From the NCBI RefSeq assembly GCF_009827515.1, contig NZ_WTYO01000003.1, positions 248,001 to 312,000 of the forward strand: a stretch of DNA of 64,000 bases, in the 5' to 3' direction. Below are positions 43,530 through 52,013 of this stretch, piece by piece; positions within the stretch are counted from its first letter, which is position 1; each line of letters begins with the position of its first letter. The position numbers and the translations under genes were made by a program. The notes beneath the pieces are model-generated. The model was not told the DNA's origin, did no database searches, and saw only the letters and a program-made list of their open reading frames with translations. The stretch is from Pelagerythrobacter marinus. Lineage in GTDB: Bacteria; Pseudomonadota; Alphaproteobacteria; Sphingomonadales; Sphingomonadaceae.

Positions 43530-44477
43530 CTAGGCGGCCGCGCGGCGCAGGCGATCGTTGATGGCGAGCCCGATCCCGCGCGCCGGCACCGGCGCCACGG
43601 CAATGCGCGGCTTGCCCGATCGCGCCGCCGCGTGGAGGCAGGCGTAAAGCCGCGCGGCGGCCTCGCCCAGGTCACCCGTTTCGGACAGGCTGATATCGCC
43701 GGCGACGGCGCCGAACCCGATCATGTACTCGTCCGCCGCGGCCGTCTCGCACCCCAGCCGCACCGGCTTGCCCGGCGCGTAATGGCTGGCGAGCTGGCCC
43801 GGCGCCTCGATCCCGCCGCCCGCCTCGCCACGATCGCCCTCGCCCGCCGCGGCCGCGAGGTCGGCCAGGCCGATCGGGCCGGGGCGCAGTTCCTGCCAGC
43901 TGCCGTCGGCGCGAACCGCGACGATCGTCGATTCGAGCCCGGCCTGGCACGGGCCGGCGTCGAGCACGAGATCGATCCTGCCGTCGAGCGAGGCCAGGAC
44001 ATGTTCGGCGCGGGTGGGCGAGATGAATCCGCTGCGGTTGGCCGAAGGGGCCGCGAGCGGAAAGTCGCACAGGGCGAGCAGGCCGCGCATGACCCGGTGG
44101 GCCGGGACCCGCAGGGCCACCGTCGGCAGCCCCGCGCTGACCGCCGGCGCCAGCCCCGCCCCCGGCTTGCGCGGCAGGACCATCGTCAGCGGGCCCGGCC
44201 ACCAGGCCTGCGCCAGCCGCTGCGCCGTGCGGTTGAAATCGGCATGACGCTCAGCCGCCTGTGGCGAAGCCAGGTGCACGATCAGCGGATTGAACCCGGG
44301 CCGGCCCTTGGCCGCGTAGATGCGCGCGACCGCCTCCTCGCTGTCGGCGCGCGCGGCGAGGCCGTAAACGGTCTCTGTCGGCACGGCGACCAGGCCGCCG
44401 TCGCGCAGCGTGGCCGCCGCGCGGGCCATGCCGGCGTCGTTGGCCTTTCCCGTTTCCGTAACGTATTTGCCGCGCAT
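43530..44477 (-). CDS. L-threonylcarbamoyladenylate synthase (Sua5/TsaC2 type)
   Basis: Makes threonylcarbamoyl-AMP from Thr, bicarbonate and ATP for the t6A37 tRNA modification. The 315-aa protein has the YrdC core (LVAVPTETVYGLAARADS, KGRPGFNPLIVHL, WWPGPLTMVLP, APSANRSGFISPTRAEHV) and the longer C-terminal Sua5 domain (SHYAPGKPVRL), which makes it the two-domain form. It is divergent from the acyl-CoA dehydrogenase gene. The ATG at 44477 is used; a later in-frame ATG at 44429 would remove part of a basic leader. Confidence 0.93.
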   Translation of the reverse strand: MRGKYVTETGKANDAGMARAAATLRDGGLVAVPTETVYGLAARADSEEAVARIYAAKGRPGFNPLIVHLASPQAAERHADFNRTAQRLAQAWWPGPLTMVLPRKPGAGLAPAVSAGLPTVALRVPAHRVMRGLLALCDFPLAAPSANRSGFISPTRAEHVLASLDGRIDLVLDAGPCQAGLESTIVAVRADGSWQELRPGPIGLADLAAAAGEGDRGEAGGGIEAPGQLASHYAPGKPVRLGCETAAADEYMIGFGAVAGDISLSETGDLGEAAARLYACLHAAARSGKPRIAVAPVPARGIGLAINDRLRRAAA

Positions 44478-44517
44478 TCCCGTCCGCTATATCTGGAGCC
44501 GCGCAAAGCCAAGAGGA

Positions 44518-46263
44518 ATGCCCGTGACCTATACCCCCGCCACCCAGGACCAGCTGCTCGCGATCCACGCCAATGCCGGCATGGCCGAACTCGCCGCGTC
44601 CGAACGCTTCGCCGCCGCAGAACCCGACATGGTCGAGGCGATCGTCGAGGGTATCGGGCAGTTCGCCGCCGGCGAATGGGCCCCGCTCGACCGCGTCGGC
44701 GACCTGACCGGCGCCGCGCTGGACGAAGGGCGGGTGCGCCTGCCCGACGGCTTTGCCGAGGCCTATCGCCACTATGTCGAGCAGGGGTGGAACGCGATTG
44801 CCGGCCCGGCCGCCTATGGCGGACAGGGCCTGCCCTTCACGCTGGCCTGCAACGTGCTGGAGAACCTGGGCACGGCCAACATGGCCTTCAGCCTCTTGCC
44901 GATGCTGTCGGTCGGCGCGACCGAGGCGCTCGAACATCACGGTAGCGAGGCGCAGAAGGCCAAGTACCTGCCCAAGCTGGTGAGCGGCGAATGGTCGGGC
45001 ACGATGAACCTGACCGAGCCGCAGGCGGGCAGCGACCTCGGCGCGCTGCGCACCACGGCGACGCCGATCGCGGAAGGCGAGCACGCCGGCAAGTACCGGA
45101 TCGCCGGGCAGAAGATCTTCATCACCTGGGGCGAGCACGACCTCGCCGGCAATATCGTCCACCTCGTGCTCGCGCGCCTGCCCGACGCGCCGGCCGGCAG
45201 CCGCGGCATCTCGCTGTTCCTCGTGCCCAAGTACCACGTGGCCGACGACGGCTCGCTCGGCGCGCGCAACGACGTTCGCTGCGTCAGCCTGGAGCACAAG
45301 CTCGGCATCCACGCCTCGCCGACATGCGTGATGAGCTACGGCGACAACGGCGAATGCATCGGCGAGCTGGTCGGGGCGGAGAACCGCGGGCTGATGGCCA
45401 TGTTCACAATGATGAACAACGCGCGGATCAACGTCGGCAACCAGGGCGTGCAGGTCGGCGAGCGGGCGACCCAGGCAGCGCTCGCCTATGCCCGCGACCG
45501 GGTGCAGTCCGCCCGCGCCGGCTCGCCCGACAAGAGCCCGGTGCCGATCGTCGAACATCCCGACGTGCGCCGGATGCTGCTGCGGATGAGGGCCCTGACC
45601 GAGGGGATGCGCGCCCTGCTCTATCACACGGCGGGCCAGGTGGACCGGGGCACGCTGGGGGACGAAGAGGCCGCGCGCCGGGCCGAAGTCCTCGTCCCGA
45701 TGATCAAGGCCTGGGGGACCGACGCGGGGGTCGAAGTCGCCAGCCTGGGCATCCAGGTCCACGGCGGCATGGGCTTCATCGAGGAAACCGGCGCAGCGCA
45801 GATCTATCGCGACGCCCGGATCGCGCCGATCTACGAAGGCACCAACGGCATCCAGGCGGCCGATCTCGTGACCCGCAAGCTGGGGCTCGGGGACGGGGCG
45901 GTCTTCGCCGCGCTGATGGAGGACATCGTCCGCGATGCCGGGGAAGAGGACGCGCTGGCCGACCTGGCCCGGACCTGCCGCGCGATCGGCGAATGGATGC
46001 GCGACGACGCGACGCTGGACGACCGGCTGGCCGGCAGCGTGCCGTTCTGCACGATGAGCGCGGTCGCGGTCGCTGGCTGGCAGCTGACGCGCCAGCTGCG
46101 CGCGATCGAAGGAGGGGCCTTTGGCGGCCTGGCCGCGGCCAAGCAGGCCAGCGTGCGCTTCTTCCTCGACCGCGTGGTGCCCGAGGCGGCCGGTCTCAAG
46201 GCCTCGGCCACCGCTGGTGCCGAAGGCCTCTACGCGATCGACGCCGACCAGCTGGCAGGCTGA
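44518..46263 (+). CDS. Acyl-CoA dehydrogenase, DmdC-like subfamily
   Basis: FAD-dependent acyl-CoA dehydrogenase. The 581-aa length, with a specific N-terminal helical region (TYTPATQDQLLAIHANAG) and a C-terminal acyl-CoA dehydrogenase extension, places it with the 3-methylmercaptopropionyl-CoA/short-chain dehydrogenases of the DmdC type rather than the 380-aa classic enzymes. Signatures: MNLTEPQAGSDLGALRTTA, KIFITWGEHD, and the catalytic region QIYRDARIAPIYEGTNGIQAADLVTRK with a probable Glu base. The ATG at 44518 is very near AGAGGA; a GTG at 44524 has better spacing. The downstream ATPase gene overlaps by one base. Confidence 0.92.
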   Translation: MPVTYTPATQDQLLAIHANAGMAELAASERFAAAEPDMVEAIVEGIGQFAAGEWAPLDRVGDLTGAALDEGRVRLPDGFAEAYRHYVEQGWNAIAGPAAYGGQGLPFTLACNVLENLGTANMAFSLLPMLSVGATEALEHHGSEAQKAKYLPKLVSGEWSGTMNLTEPQAGSDLGALRTTATPIAEGEHAGKYRIAGQKIFITWGEHDLAGNIVHLVLARLPDAPAGSRGISLFLVPKYHVADDGSLGARNDVRCVSLEHKLGIHASPTCVMSYGDNGECIGELVGAENRGLMAMFTMMNNARINVGNQGVQVGERATQAALAYARDRVQSARAGSPDKSPVPIVEHPDVRRMLLRMRALTEGMRALLYHTAGQVDRGTLGDEEAARRAEVLVPMIKAWGTDAGVEVASLGIQVHGGMGFIEETGAAQIYRDARIAPIYEGTNGIQAADLVTRKLGLGDGAVFAALMEDIVRDAGEEDALADLARTCRAIGEWMRDDATLDDRLAGSVPFCTMSAVAVAGWQLTRQLRAIEGGAFGGLAAAKQASVRFFLDRVVPEAAGLKASATAGAEGLYAIDADQLAG

Positions 46264-47090
46264 TGGCCGACCAGGGCGATCCTCTGGCCCGTATTGCCAC
46301 CGCGCTGGAGCGCATCGCCGGCCAGGCCCCGGCACCGACCGACTGGCACGCCGCACCCGCCTACGTCTGGGACGGCGCCGCCGCGCGGCCGGTCGCGACC
46401 TTGCCGGCGCTGCCGCTGGAGCTGCTGCGCGGGATCGAGGCCCAGCGCGATGCCGCCGCCGCCAACGTCACGCGGCTCGCCCGGGGCCACGCCGCCCACG
46501 ACATGCTGCTCTGGGGCGCGCGCGGCATGGGCAAGTCGGCGCTCGTCCGCGCCGCGGTCGCCGCCGCGCAGGCGGAAACGCCGGGTGCGCTGGCGCTTGT
46601 CCAGGCCGGGACCGACGCGCTCCACACGCTGCCCCGGCTCTTCACCGAGCTCGGCCCGATCGACCGCAGTTTCCTCGTCTTCATCGACGACCTCGGGTTC
46701 TCCGAGGACGATTCGGTCGGTCCGCGCCACTTGCGCTCCTGGCTCGAAGGCGGGGTCGAGGCGCGGCCGGGCAACGTGCGCCTGGCGGTGACCGCCAACC
46801 GCCGGGCGATCGTCAGCCGCCACGCGGGCGAACAGGACGATCCGATCAACCCGCGCGACGCGGTCGACGACAAGCTCGCGCTGGCCGACCGTTTCGGGCT
46901 GACGCTCGGATTCCACAACTGCGGGCAGGACGATTACCTCGCCATCGTCGCCGGGTATGCCGCCGAACACGGCCTTGCCTGGGACGAGAGCGACGCGCTC
47001 GAATGGGCGCGGCGCCGGGGCGCGCGCTCGGGCCGGACGGCGTGGCAGTATATCGTCGAACTGGCCGGGGGCGCCGGCCGGGCGCTCTGA
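46263..47090 (+). CDS. DUF815 AAA-type ATP-binding protein
   Basis: Predicted P-loop ATPase of the DUF815 family. The 275-aa protein has Walker A at LLWGARGMGKSAL (about residues 81-93), Walker B FLVFIDDLGF (about 139-148), and sensor-like TANRRAIVSRH; DAVDDKLALADRFGLTLGF is characteristic of the family. The function is unknown. It is coupled to the acyl-CoA dehydrogenase by a TGATG overlap. A 15-bp triplicate repeat covers its last two sense codons and stop. Confidence 0.9.
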   Translation: MADQGDPLARIATALERIAGQAPAPTDWHAAPAYVWDGAAARPVATLPALPLELLRGIEAQRDAAAANVTRLARGHAAHDMLLWGARGMGKSALVRAAVAAAQAETPGALALVQAGTDALHTLPRLFTELGPIDRSFLVFIDDLGFSEDDSVGPRHLRSWLEGGVEARPGNVRLAVTANRRAIVSRHAGEQDDPINPRDAVDDKLALADRFGLTLGFHNCGQDDYLAIVAGYAAEHGLAWDESDALEWARRRGARSGRTAWQYIVELAGGAGRAL

Positions 47091-47129
47091 CCGGGTCGGC
47101 TCTGACCGGGTCGGCTCTGGCCGGGCAGG
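47085..47129. repeat. Triplicated 15-bp tandem repeat at the DUF815 stop codon
   Basis: CTCTGACCGGGTCGG at 47085-47099 is repeated exactly at 47100-47114 and with three changes at 47115-47129. The first copy contains the TGA stop, and the second repeats it out of coding context. The array fills most of the 55-bp gap to the convergent PQQ dehydrogenase gene. Confidence 0.9.
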
Positions 47130-47145
47130 CGGGGGCCGCCGCGGT

Positions 47146-48600
47146 TCAGGGCTGGACGCTCTCGCGCGCGTAGTCCTCGCTGAAGCTCGCGCTCGTTCCG
47201 CCCAGTTCGCGCTGGGGCGGGAGCGACTCGTTCACGATCCGCTCGATCGCCGGTTGCGGCTCGGCACCGGGGGCGATGACGCGCCAGATGATCCCGGCCG
47301 TGTCGTCGCTCACCAGCAGCGCCCCGTCGCCGGACCAGTCCACCCAGGTCGGGCGCCCGCGCGTCGTCCCCTCGCCCGTCAGGAACCCGGTCAGCACCGG
47401 CACCGGCTTGCCCTGCGGGTTTCCGCGTTCGTCGAAGGCGACATAGACCACGTCGTAGCCCGCGGGCGGAATCCGGTTCCACGAACCGTGGCGGGCAATG
47501 AACGCGCCCTGCTGGAACCGTGGCCCCATCCGCGCGCCCTCGGCGCTGAAGACGAGGCCGAGCGCGGCGACGTGCGGGCCCAGCGCATATTCGGGCCGGC
47601 GGGTATATTCGACCAGGAAGTTCGGCATCGGTGCCTTCACCCGGCGGTCGAAGTTGTCCTTCCAGTAAACCCAGGGCCAGCCGTACTGCGCCCCGATCGG
47701 CACGTTGGTCAGGTAATCGGGAACGAGGTCGGAGCCGAGCATGTCGCGCTCGTTCACCGTGGTCCAGAGCTCGTCGCTCCACGGATTCCAGTCGAGCCCG
47801 TTGGGATTGCGCAGGCCGGTGGCGAACATGCGCTGGCGATTCTCCGCCAGGTCGTATTCCCAGATCGCCGCGCGGCCTTCCTCGATCTCCATCCCCTTCT
47901 CGCCGATGTTGGAGGCGGAGCCGACCGCGACGTAGACATGCTCGCCTTCCGGATCGAGCGCGATATTGCGCATCCAGTGGTTGCCGGCCGGCGGCAGGTC
48001 CATCAGCACGCGCGGTTCGGAGGTGATCCGGGTCGCGCCCAGTTCGTAGGGAAAGGCGAGCAGCGCGTCGTGGTTCGCGACGTAGAGCGTATCGTCCGCC
48101 CAGGCGATGCCCGAAGGCGATTCGAGATCGCCGGTGAGGGCGAAGCGCTGTTCGGCAGCGCCGTCGCCATCCCCATCGCGCAGGAGGACGAGTTCGTCCG
48201 GCGATTCGCCGCCCGCGCCGGCACGCGACATCAGCAGGCCGGCGACCCAGTCCACGAACCCGCTCCCGCTCTCCTTGGCCGGCGCGCGGGTGAGCGTCAC
48301 CAGGACATCGCCGTTGGGCAGGGTATGAATCACCCGGGGATGCTCCAGCCCATCGGCAAAGCGCGTCACAGCCAGGCCTTCGGCGGCCTCCGGGGTTTCG
48401 CCATCGGCCCATCCGACCGGTTCGGCGATGCGAACGGTGGGGACGATCTCCGATTCGGGCTCGACCAGCGCGGGATCGGTGCCGCTCACCTCATCGACCG
48501 CGAGTTCGGCCTCGTCGCCCTGCAACAGCCAGACTGCGGCGAAGATCAGGGCGAGGAGGAGGACGAGAATCCAGATCAGGATCTTGCGCTTGGTGCTCAT
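47146..48600 (-). CDS. PQQ-dependent sugar dehydrogenase (sorbosone dehydrogenase-like)
   Basis: Periplasmic beta-propeller oxidoreductase of the soluble glucose/sorbosone dehydrogenase family, expected to use pyrroloquinoline quinone. The 484-aa protein has an N-terminal membrane anchor (ILIWILVLLLALIFAAVWLL), then propeller motifs: RFADGLEHPRVIHTLPNGDVLVT, GNHWMRNIALDPEG, ATGLRNPNGLDWNP, TTVNERDMLG, YGWPWVYW and ARHGSWNRIPP. RNPNGL and the Arg/His in the last motifs are usual PQQ contacts. No PQQ biosynthesis genes are in the window. It is divergent from the fRMsr gene. Confidence 0.9.
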   Translation of the reverse strand: MSTKRKILIWILVLLLALIFAAVWLLQGDEAELAVDEVSGTDPALVEPESEIVPTVRIAEPVGWADGETPEAAEGLAVTRFADGLEHPRVIHTLPNGDVLVTLTRAPAKESGSGFVDWVAGLLMSRAGAGGESPDELVLLRDGDGDGAAEQRFALTGDLESPSGIAWADDTLYVANHDALLAFPYELGATRITSEPRVLMDLPPAGNHWMRNIALDPEGEHVYVAVGSASNIGEKGMEIEEGRAAIWEYDLAENRQRMFATGLRNPNGLDWNPWSDELWTTVNERDMLGSDLVPDYLTNVPIGAQYGWPWVYWKDNFDRRVKAPMPNFLVEYTRRPEYALGPHVAALGLVFSAEGARMGPRFQQGAFIARHGSWNRIPPAGYDVVYVAFDERGNPQGKPVPVLTGFLTGEGTTRGRPTWVDWSGDGALLVSDDTAGIIWRVIAPGAEPQPAIERIVNESLPPQRELGGTSASFSEDYARESVQP

Positions 48601-48653
48601 GGCGCGAAGATTTACGCACTGGCGGCCCTTGCGGCAATGGCCGGGCGGGCTAG

Positions 48654-49145
48654 ATGGCGAACATGTACGATTTCTCCGCCGATCCCGGCCTGTCGAAGGC
48701 CGAACGCTATCGCGAACTGGAGTCCGCCGCGCGGGCGCTGACCGATGGCGAGCCCGACCCGGTCGCCAACATGGCCAATCTCGCGGCCTTGCTGTGGGAG
48801 TTCCTGCCCGACCTCAACTGGGCCGGCTTCTATCGCATGGTCGAGGGCGAGCTCGTCCTCGGCCCGTTCATGGGTCGCCCGGCCTGCATTCGCATCCCGC
48901 TGGGCCGCGGTGTCTGCGGCACTGCCGCGCAGAGCGGGGAGACGCAGCTGGTGGAAGAGGTCCACGCGTTCCCCGGTCACATTGCCTGCGACGCCGCCAG
49001 CCGGTCGGAACTGGTGGTGCCTGTCGTGCGCGAAGGCGAGGTCGTGGCGGTGATCGACCTCGACAGCCCCTCGCCGGCCCGGTTCGACCGCGAGGATGCC
49101 GCGGGGATCGAGCGGCTGGCCCAGGTCGTGGCTAACCGCATCTAA
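48654..49145 (+). CDS. Free methionine-(R)-sulfoxide reductase (GAF domain)
   Basis: GAF-fold enzyme of the YebR/fRMsr family that reduces free Met-R-sulfoxide with thioredoxin. The 163-aa protein has the family's three cysteines: RPACIRIPLG, GRGVCGTAAQ and HIACDAASRSE. NWAGFYRM and VIDLDSP are also typical. Normal length. An in-frame ATG at 48663 is an alternative. It is separated from the divergent PQQ dehydrogenase gene by 53 bp. Confidence 0.93.
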   Translation: MANMYDFSADPGLSKAERYRELESAARALTDGEPDPVANMANLAALLWEFLPDLNWAGFYRMVEGELVLGPFMGRPACIRIPLGRGVCGTAAQSGETQLVEEVHAFPGHIACDAASRSELVVPVVREGEVVAVIDLDSPSPARFDREDAAGIERLAQVVANRI

Positions 49146-49218
49146 CGATCTCCCGCCCCGAAACGGGACAATTGCCGTTCGTGCATGGGCGCGTGCGGAT
49201 CGTGATGGTAGATTTTCC

Positions 49219-49247
49219 GTTAACGCCGGGAATCGTCCCGGGCTAAC
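49219..49247. other. Imperfect inverted repeat upstream of the glycine-zipper gene
   Basis: CCGGGA and TCCCGG (loop ATCG) are flanked outward by GTTA and TAAC, giving a stem with a small internal loop. It ends 18 bp before the ATG at 49266 and could be an operator or 5'-leader structure. The rest of the 120-bp gap shows only an AAGGGGA ribosome site. Confidence 0.4.
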
Positions 49248-49265
49248 GACCAAGGGGAATCGACC

Positions 49266-50198
49266 ATGTCAGCCCGCCACATGTTCTCTTCCAGCGTTGC
49301 CGCGGGCGCGCTTCTCGCCGCCTTCCCGGCATCCGCCCAGCCCGAGATGACGTACGAGTACGCGCATCCGCTGCCGGGGGACGAAGCCGTGGTCTATCGC
49401 CAGGACCCCGTGGTCCAGCCGGTCCCGGCCCCGCCCGCCCCGGCTCCGCAAGCGCCGTACCGGCCGGCGGAACCCGCCGCGCACTACGCCGACCCCGTCC
49501 CCGCGGAGGGGTACCCCTACGAGGAAGAGGCCCGCTACGAGGCTCGGCACGAGTACGAGACGCGCTACGAGGATAACCACCCCGTCCATCCTGCACGTCG
49601 CGCAGCACCCCCCGCTCCCTACCACCGCGTTGCAGCGCCGCACCCTGCCCCGGCGTTCGATCGCGAGGCCTGGCTCGACGAGTGCCGCGCACGCTACCGC
49701 GCGGAGAGGAAGCGCGGCGATGGCGGCGTGATCGGTGGGCTGCTGGGCGCCGCGACGGGCGGTCTGATCGGCAACCGGGTCGCAGATGGCGAACGGCTTG
49801 CCGGAACGCTGATCGGCGCCGGCGTCGGCGGGCTTGCCGGCCTCGCGATCGGCAGCGCGATCGGCGAAGTTGCAGGCCGCGACCGGGCGAAGGACTATTG
49901 CGAGGGCTGGCTCGACCAGCATCGCCAGGCCTATGCCCCGCCCGCTGCACCCGCCTACGGCCACCCGGCACCTTACGGCTATGCCCAGCCCGCCGGATAC
50001 TACGGCGCCGCCTGCGCCTGCGCGCCGGCCGTGACCTACATGCCAGTGCTCGTCGCGGTGCCGCAGCGTGCCGTCGTGCGCGAATACGTGACCGAGGAAT
50101 GGGTCGAGGTCGAAGCCAAGCCGCAGCCGAGGAAGCGCCGCACGGTTCGCCGCGCGCCGCCGGCCGACAAGCGGATCAAGTACGTGAAGGGGCAGTAA
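49266..50198 (+). CDS. Glycine-zipper envelope protein
   Basis: A 310-aa secreted or outer-membrane-associated protein. A signal peptide (about residues 1-24, ending FPASAQ) is followed by a Pro/Tyr/Glu-rich region, then a glycine-zipper double-helix hairpin (GGVIGGLLGAATGGLIGNRVADGERLAGTLIGAGVGGLAGLAIGSAIGE split by charged residues), a Tyr/Pro-rich stretch, and a basic tail ending in KRIKYVKGQ. Such Rick_17kDa-like zippers are membrane-associated. The function is unknown; abundance of Tyr and Pro suggests a cell-wall or surface-matrix contact. Confidence 0.85.
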   Translation: MSARHMFSSSVAAGALLAAFPASAQPEMTYEYAHPLPGDEAVVYRQDPVVQPVPAPPAPAPQAPYRPAEPAAHYADPVPAEGYPYEEEARYEARHEYETRYEDNHPVHPARRAAPPAPYHRVAAPHPAPAFDREAWLDECRARYRAERKRGDGGVIGGLLGAATGGLIGNRVADGERLAGTLIGAGVGGLAGLAIGSAIGEVAGRDRAKDYCEGWLDQHRQAYAPPAAPAYGHPAPYGYAQPAGYYGAACACAPAVTYMPVLVAVPQRAVVREYVTEEWVEVEAKPQPRKRRTVRRAPPADKRIKYVKGQ

Positions 50199-50265
50199 CC
50201 TCCGGCCGGGCCGGCGGGAACCCGGTCCGTCCGTTCGTTTTCAACGGGTTATCGCGCGAATCCGG

Positions 50266-51240
50266 TCAGATATCGCCGCCGGTCAGCCGCTGGCAGATCA
50301 GGTCGAGCTGGTCGAGTGTGCGATAACGGATCGTGACCGCGCCCGATCGCGGGTCGGCGTCGGTCTTTATCTTGACGTTGAGGCCGAGGAACTCCTCCAG
50401 GTGGCTCTGGACCGCGGCGATGTCGGCATCCTTCGCCGGGTCGCGCGAGCTGCGCGGCTTGCGGCGGGTTTCGGGTTGGGGGCCGGCGGCAAGTTTCTCT
50501 ATTTCGCGCACCGACAGCTTGCGATCGATCGCGTTGCGCGCCAGCTCGAGTGCGGATTCGTGGCCGATCAGCGCACGGGCGTGGCCCATCGAGAGCTCGC
50601 CGTCCTCGACCAGGTCGAGGACTTCGTCGGGCAAGTTGAGCAGGCGCTGGAGGTTGGCAACGTGGCTGCGCGACTTGTCGACGAGGCGCGCGATCTCCGC
50701 CTGGGTCATGCCCTCGCGTTCCGCCAGCGCACTGTAGGCCCGCGCTTCCTCGACCGGGTTGAGATCTTCGCGCTGGATGTTCTCGATCAGCGCCAGCGCC
50801 ATGACTTCGCGCTCGTCCAGGTCGCGGACGATCGCCGGAATCTCGTGCAGGCGCGCCTTCTGCGCCGCGCGCCAGCGACGTTCGCCGGCGACGAGCTGGT
50901 AACGCCCACCCGCCAGCGGCCGGACGATGACCGGCTGGATCACCCCGCGCTGCGCGATCGAGGCGGCCAGTTCCTCCAGCGCGTCCTCGTCGAAGCGGCG
51001 GCGCGGCTGCCCGGGCAGCGGCTCGATGGCAGACGTCGCGATCGAGGCCAGCCCGCTGGCGGGAGCGCCACCCGCGCCGCCTTCGCCGCCCCCCTGTCCC
51101 GTACCATCGCCGCGGACCAACGGCTCTTCGCGCTGCGTTTCGCCCAGCAGCGCGCCGAGCCCGCGGCCCAGCTTCTTCTTGCGGTCGGCCGCGCTGCGCG
51201 TCGGTACCGAAAAGCGAACCGGATCGGTCGAATTGCTCAT
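50266..51240 (-). CDS. parB: Chromosome partitioning protein ParB
   Basis: CTP-dependent DNA clamp that loads at parS and spreads to organise the origin region. The 324-aa protein has the KKLGRGLGALLG N-terminal ParA-interaction motif (residues 21-33), the CTP-binding/arginine patch GERRWRA (119-125), ENIQREDLNP (153-162), a helix-turn-helix (about 178-200), and a C-terminal dimerisation domain. It starts at an ATG overlapping the parA stop (ATGA). Four parS palindromes lie 1-4 kb upstream in this block. Its position beside rsmG and mnmG marks it as chromosomal, not plasmid. Confidence 0.97.
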   Translation of the reverse strand: MSNSTDPVRFSVPTRSAADRKKKLGRGLGALLGETQREEPLVRGDGTGQGGGEGGAGGAPASGLASIATSAIEPLPGQPRRRFDEDALEELAASIAQRGVIQPVIVRPLAGGRYQLVAGERRWRAAQKARLHEIPAIVRDLDEREVMALALIENIQREDLNPVEEARAYSALAEREGMTQAEIARLVDKSRSHVANLQRLLNLPDEVLDLVEDGELSMGHARALIGHESALELARNAIDRKLSVREIEKLAAGPQPETRRKPRSSRDPAKDADIAAVQSHLEEFLGLNVKIKTDADPRSGAVTIRYRTLDQLDLICQRLTGGDI

Positions 51241-52013
51241 GCCGCTTTCCTCCTTTCGGGCAGGCGCCCGATCAGCTCGCGCGCGAGCGCGATATAGGCG
51301 CGGCTGCCCGCGCAGGCGTGGTCGTAGACAAGCGCCGGAAGGCCGTGGCTGGGCGCTTCCGACAGGCGCACGTTGCGCGGGATGACCGCCTCGAACACGA
51401 GGTTGCCCAGGCAATCGCGCACGTCGTCGGCGACCTGGTCGGTCAGGCGATTGCGCCGGTCGAACATGGTCAGGACCACCCCGACGATGCCGAGATCGGG
51501 GTTGAACCGCTGCTGCACCCGTTCGACCGTCTGGAGGAGCTGGCTCAGCCCCTCGAGCGCGAAGAACTCGCACTGCAAGGGCACGAGCAGGGTATCGGCC
51601 GCGCCGAGCGCATTCAGCGTCAGCAGGCCGAGCGACGGCGGGCAATCGATGAAGCAGATATCATGCCCGGCGTGCGCCGAGAGCGCGGTGCGAAGTCGGG
51701 CGGTACGGTCTTCGACCGAGACAAGCTCGACCTCGGCGCCGCTGAGATCGACCGTCGCCGGGACGATGTCGAGCCCGGGGATCGTGGTTTCGTGGACGCA
51801 TTCGGCCAGCGGCACCTCGTCGACCAGGATGTCGTAGCTCGACCCCTCGCGATCGGCCGCTGCCACGCCCATCCCGGTCGAGGCATTGCCCTGGGGATCG
51901 AGATCGACCAGCAGGGTTCGCCACCCGGTCGCGGCCATCGCCGTGGCGATATTGATGGCAGTTGTGGTCTTGCCCACCCCGCCCTTCTGGTTCGCAATCG
52001 CGATTGTGATCAT
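51237..52013 (-). CDS. parA: Chromosome partitioning ATPase ParA
   Basis: Deviant-Walker ATPase that moves ParB-parS complexes. The 258-aa protein has the signature KGGVGKTT (residues 10-17), LLVDLDPQGN (Walker A') and ICFIDCPPSLG (Walker B). It lacks the N-terminal DNA-binding helix of plasmid type Ia ParA, so it is a chromosomal Soj/ParA. The start overlaps the rsmG stop as ATGA, and its stop overlaps parB likewise. Confidence 0.97.
   Translation of the reverse strand: MITIAIANQKGGVGKTTTAINIATAMAATGWRTLLVDLDPQGNASTGMGVAAADREGSSYDILVDEVPLAECVHETTIPGLDIVPATVDLSGAEVELVSVEDRTARLRTALSAHAGHDICFIDCPPSLGLLTLNALGAADTLLVPLQCEFFALEGLSQLLQTVERVQQRFNPDLGIVGVVLTMFDRRNRLTDQVADDVRDCLGNLVFEAVIPRNVRLSEAPSHGLPALVYDHACAGSRAYIALARELIGRLPERRKAA

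Noticed and set aside
50266-52013. parAB as evidence for a plasmid or integrative element
   Set aside because: ParA is the short chromosomal type, and the genes lie in the standard rsmG-mnmG-mnmE order near hemE and rho.
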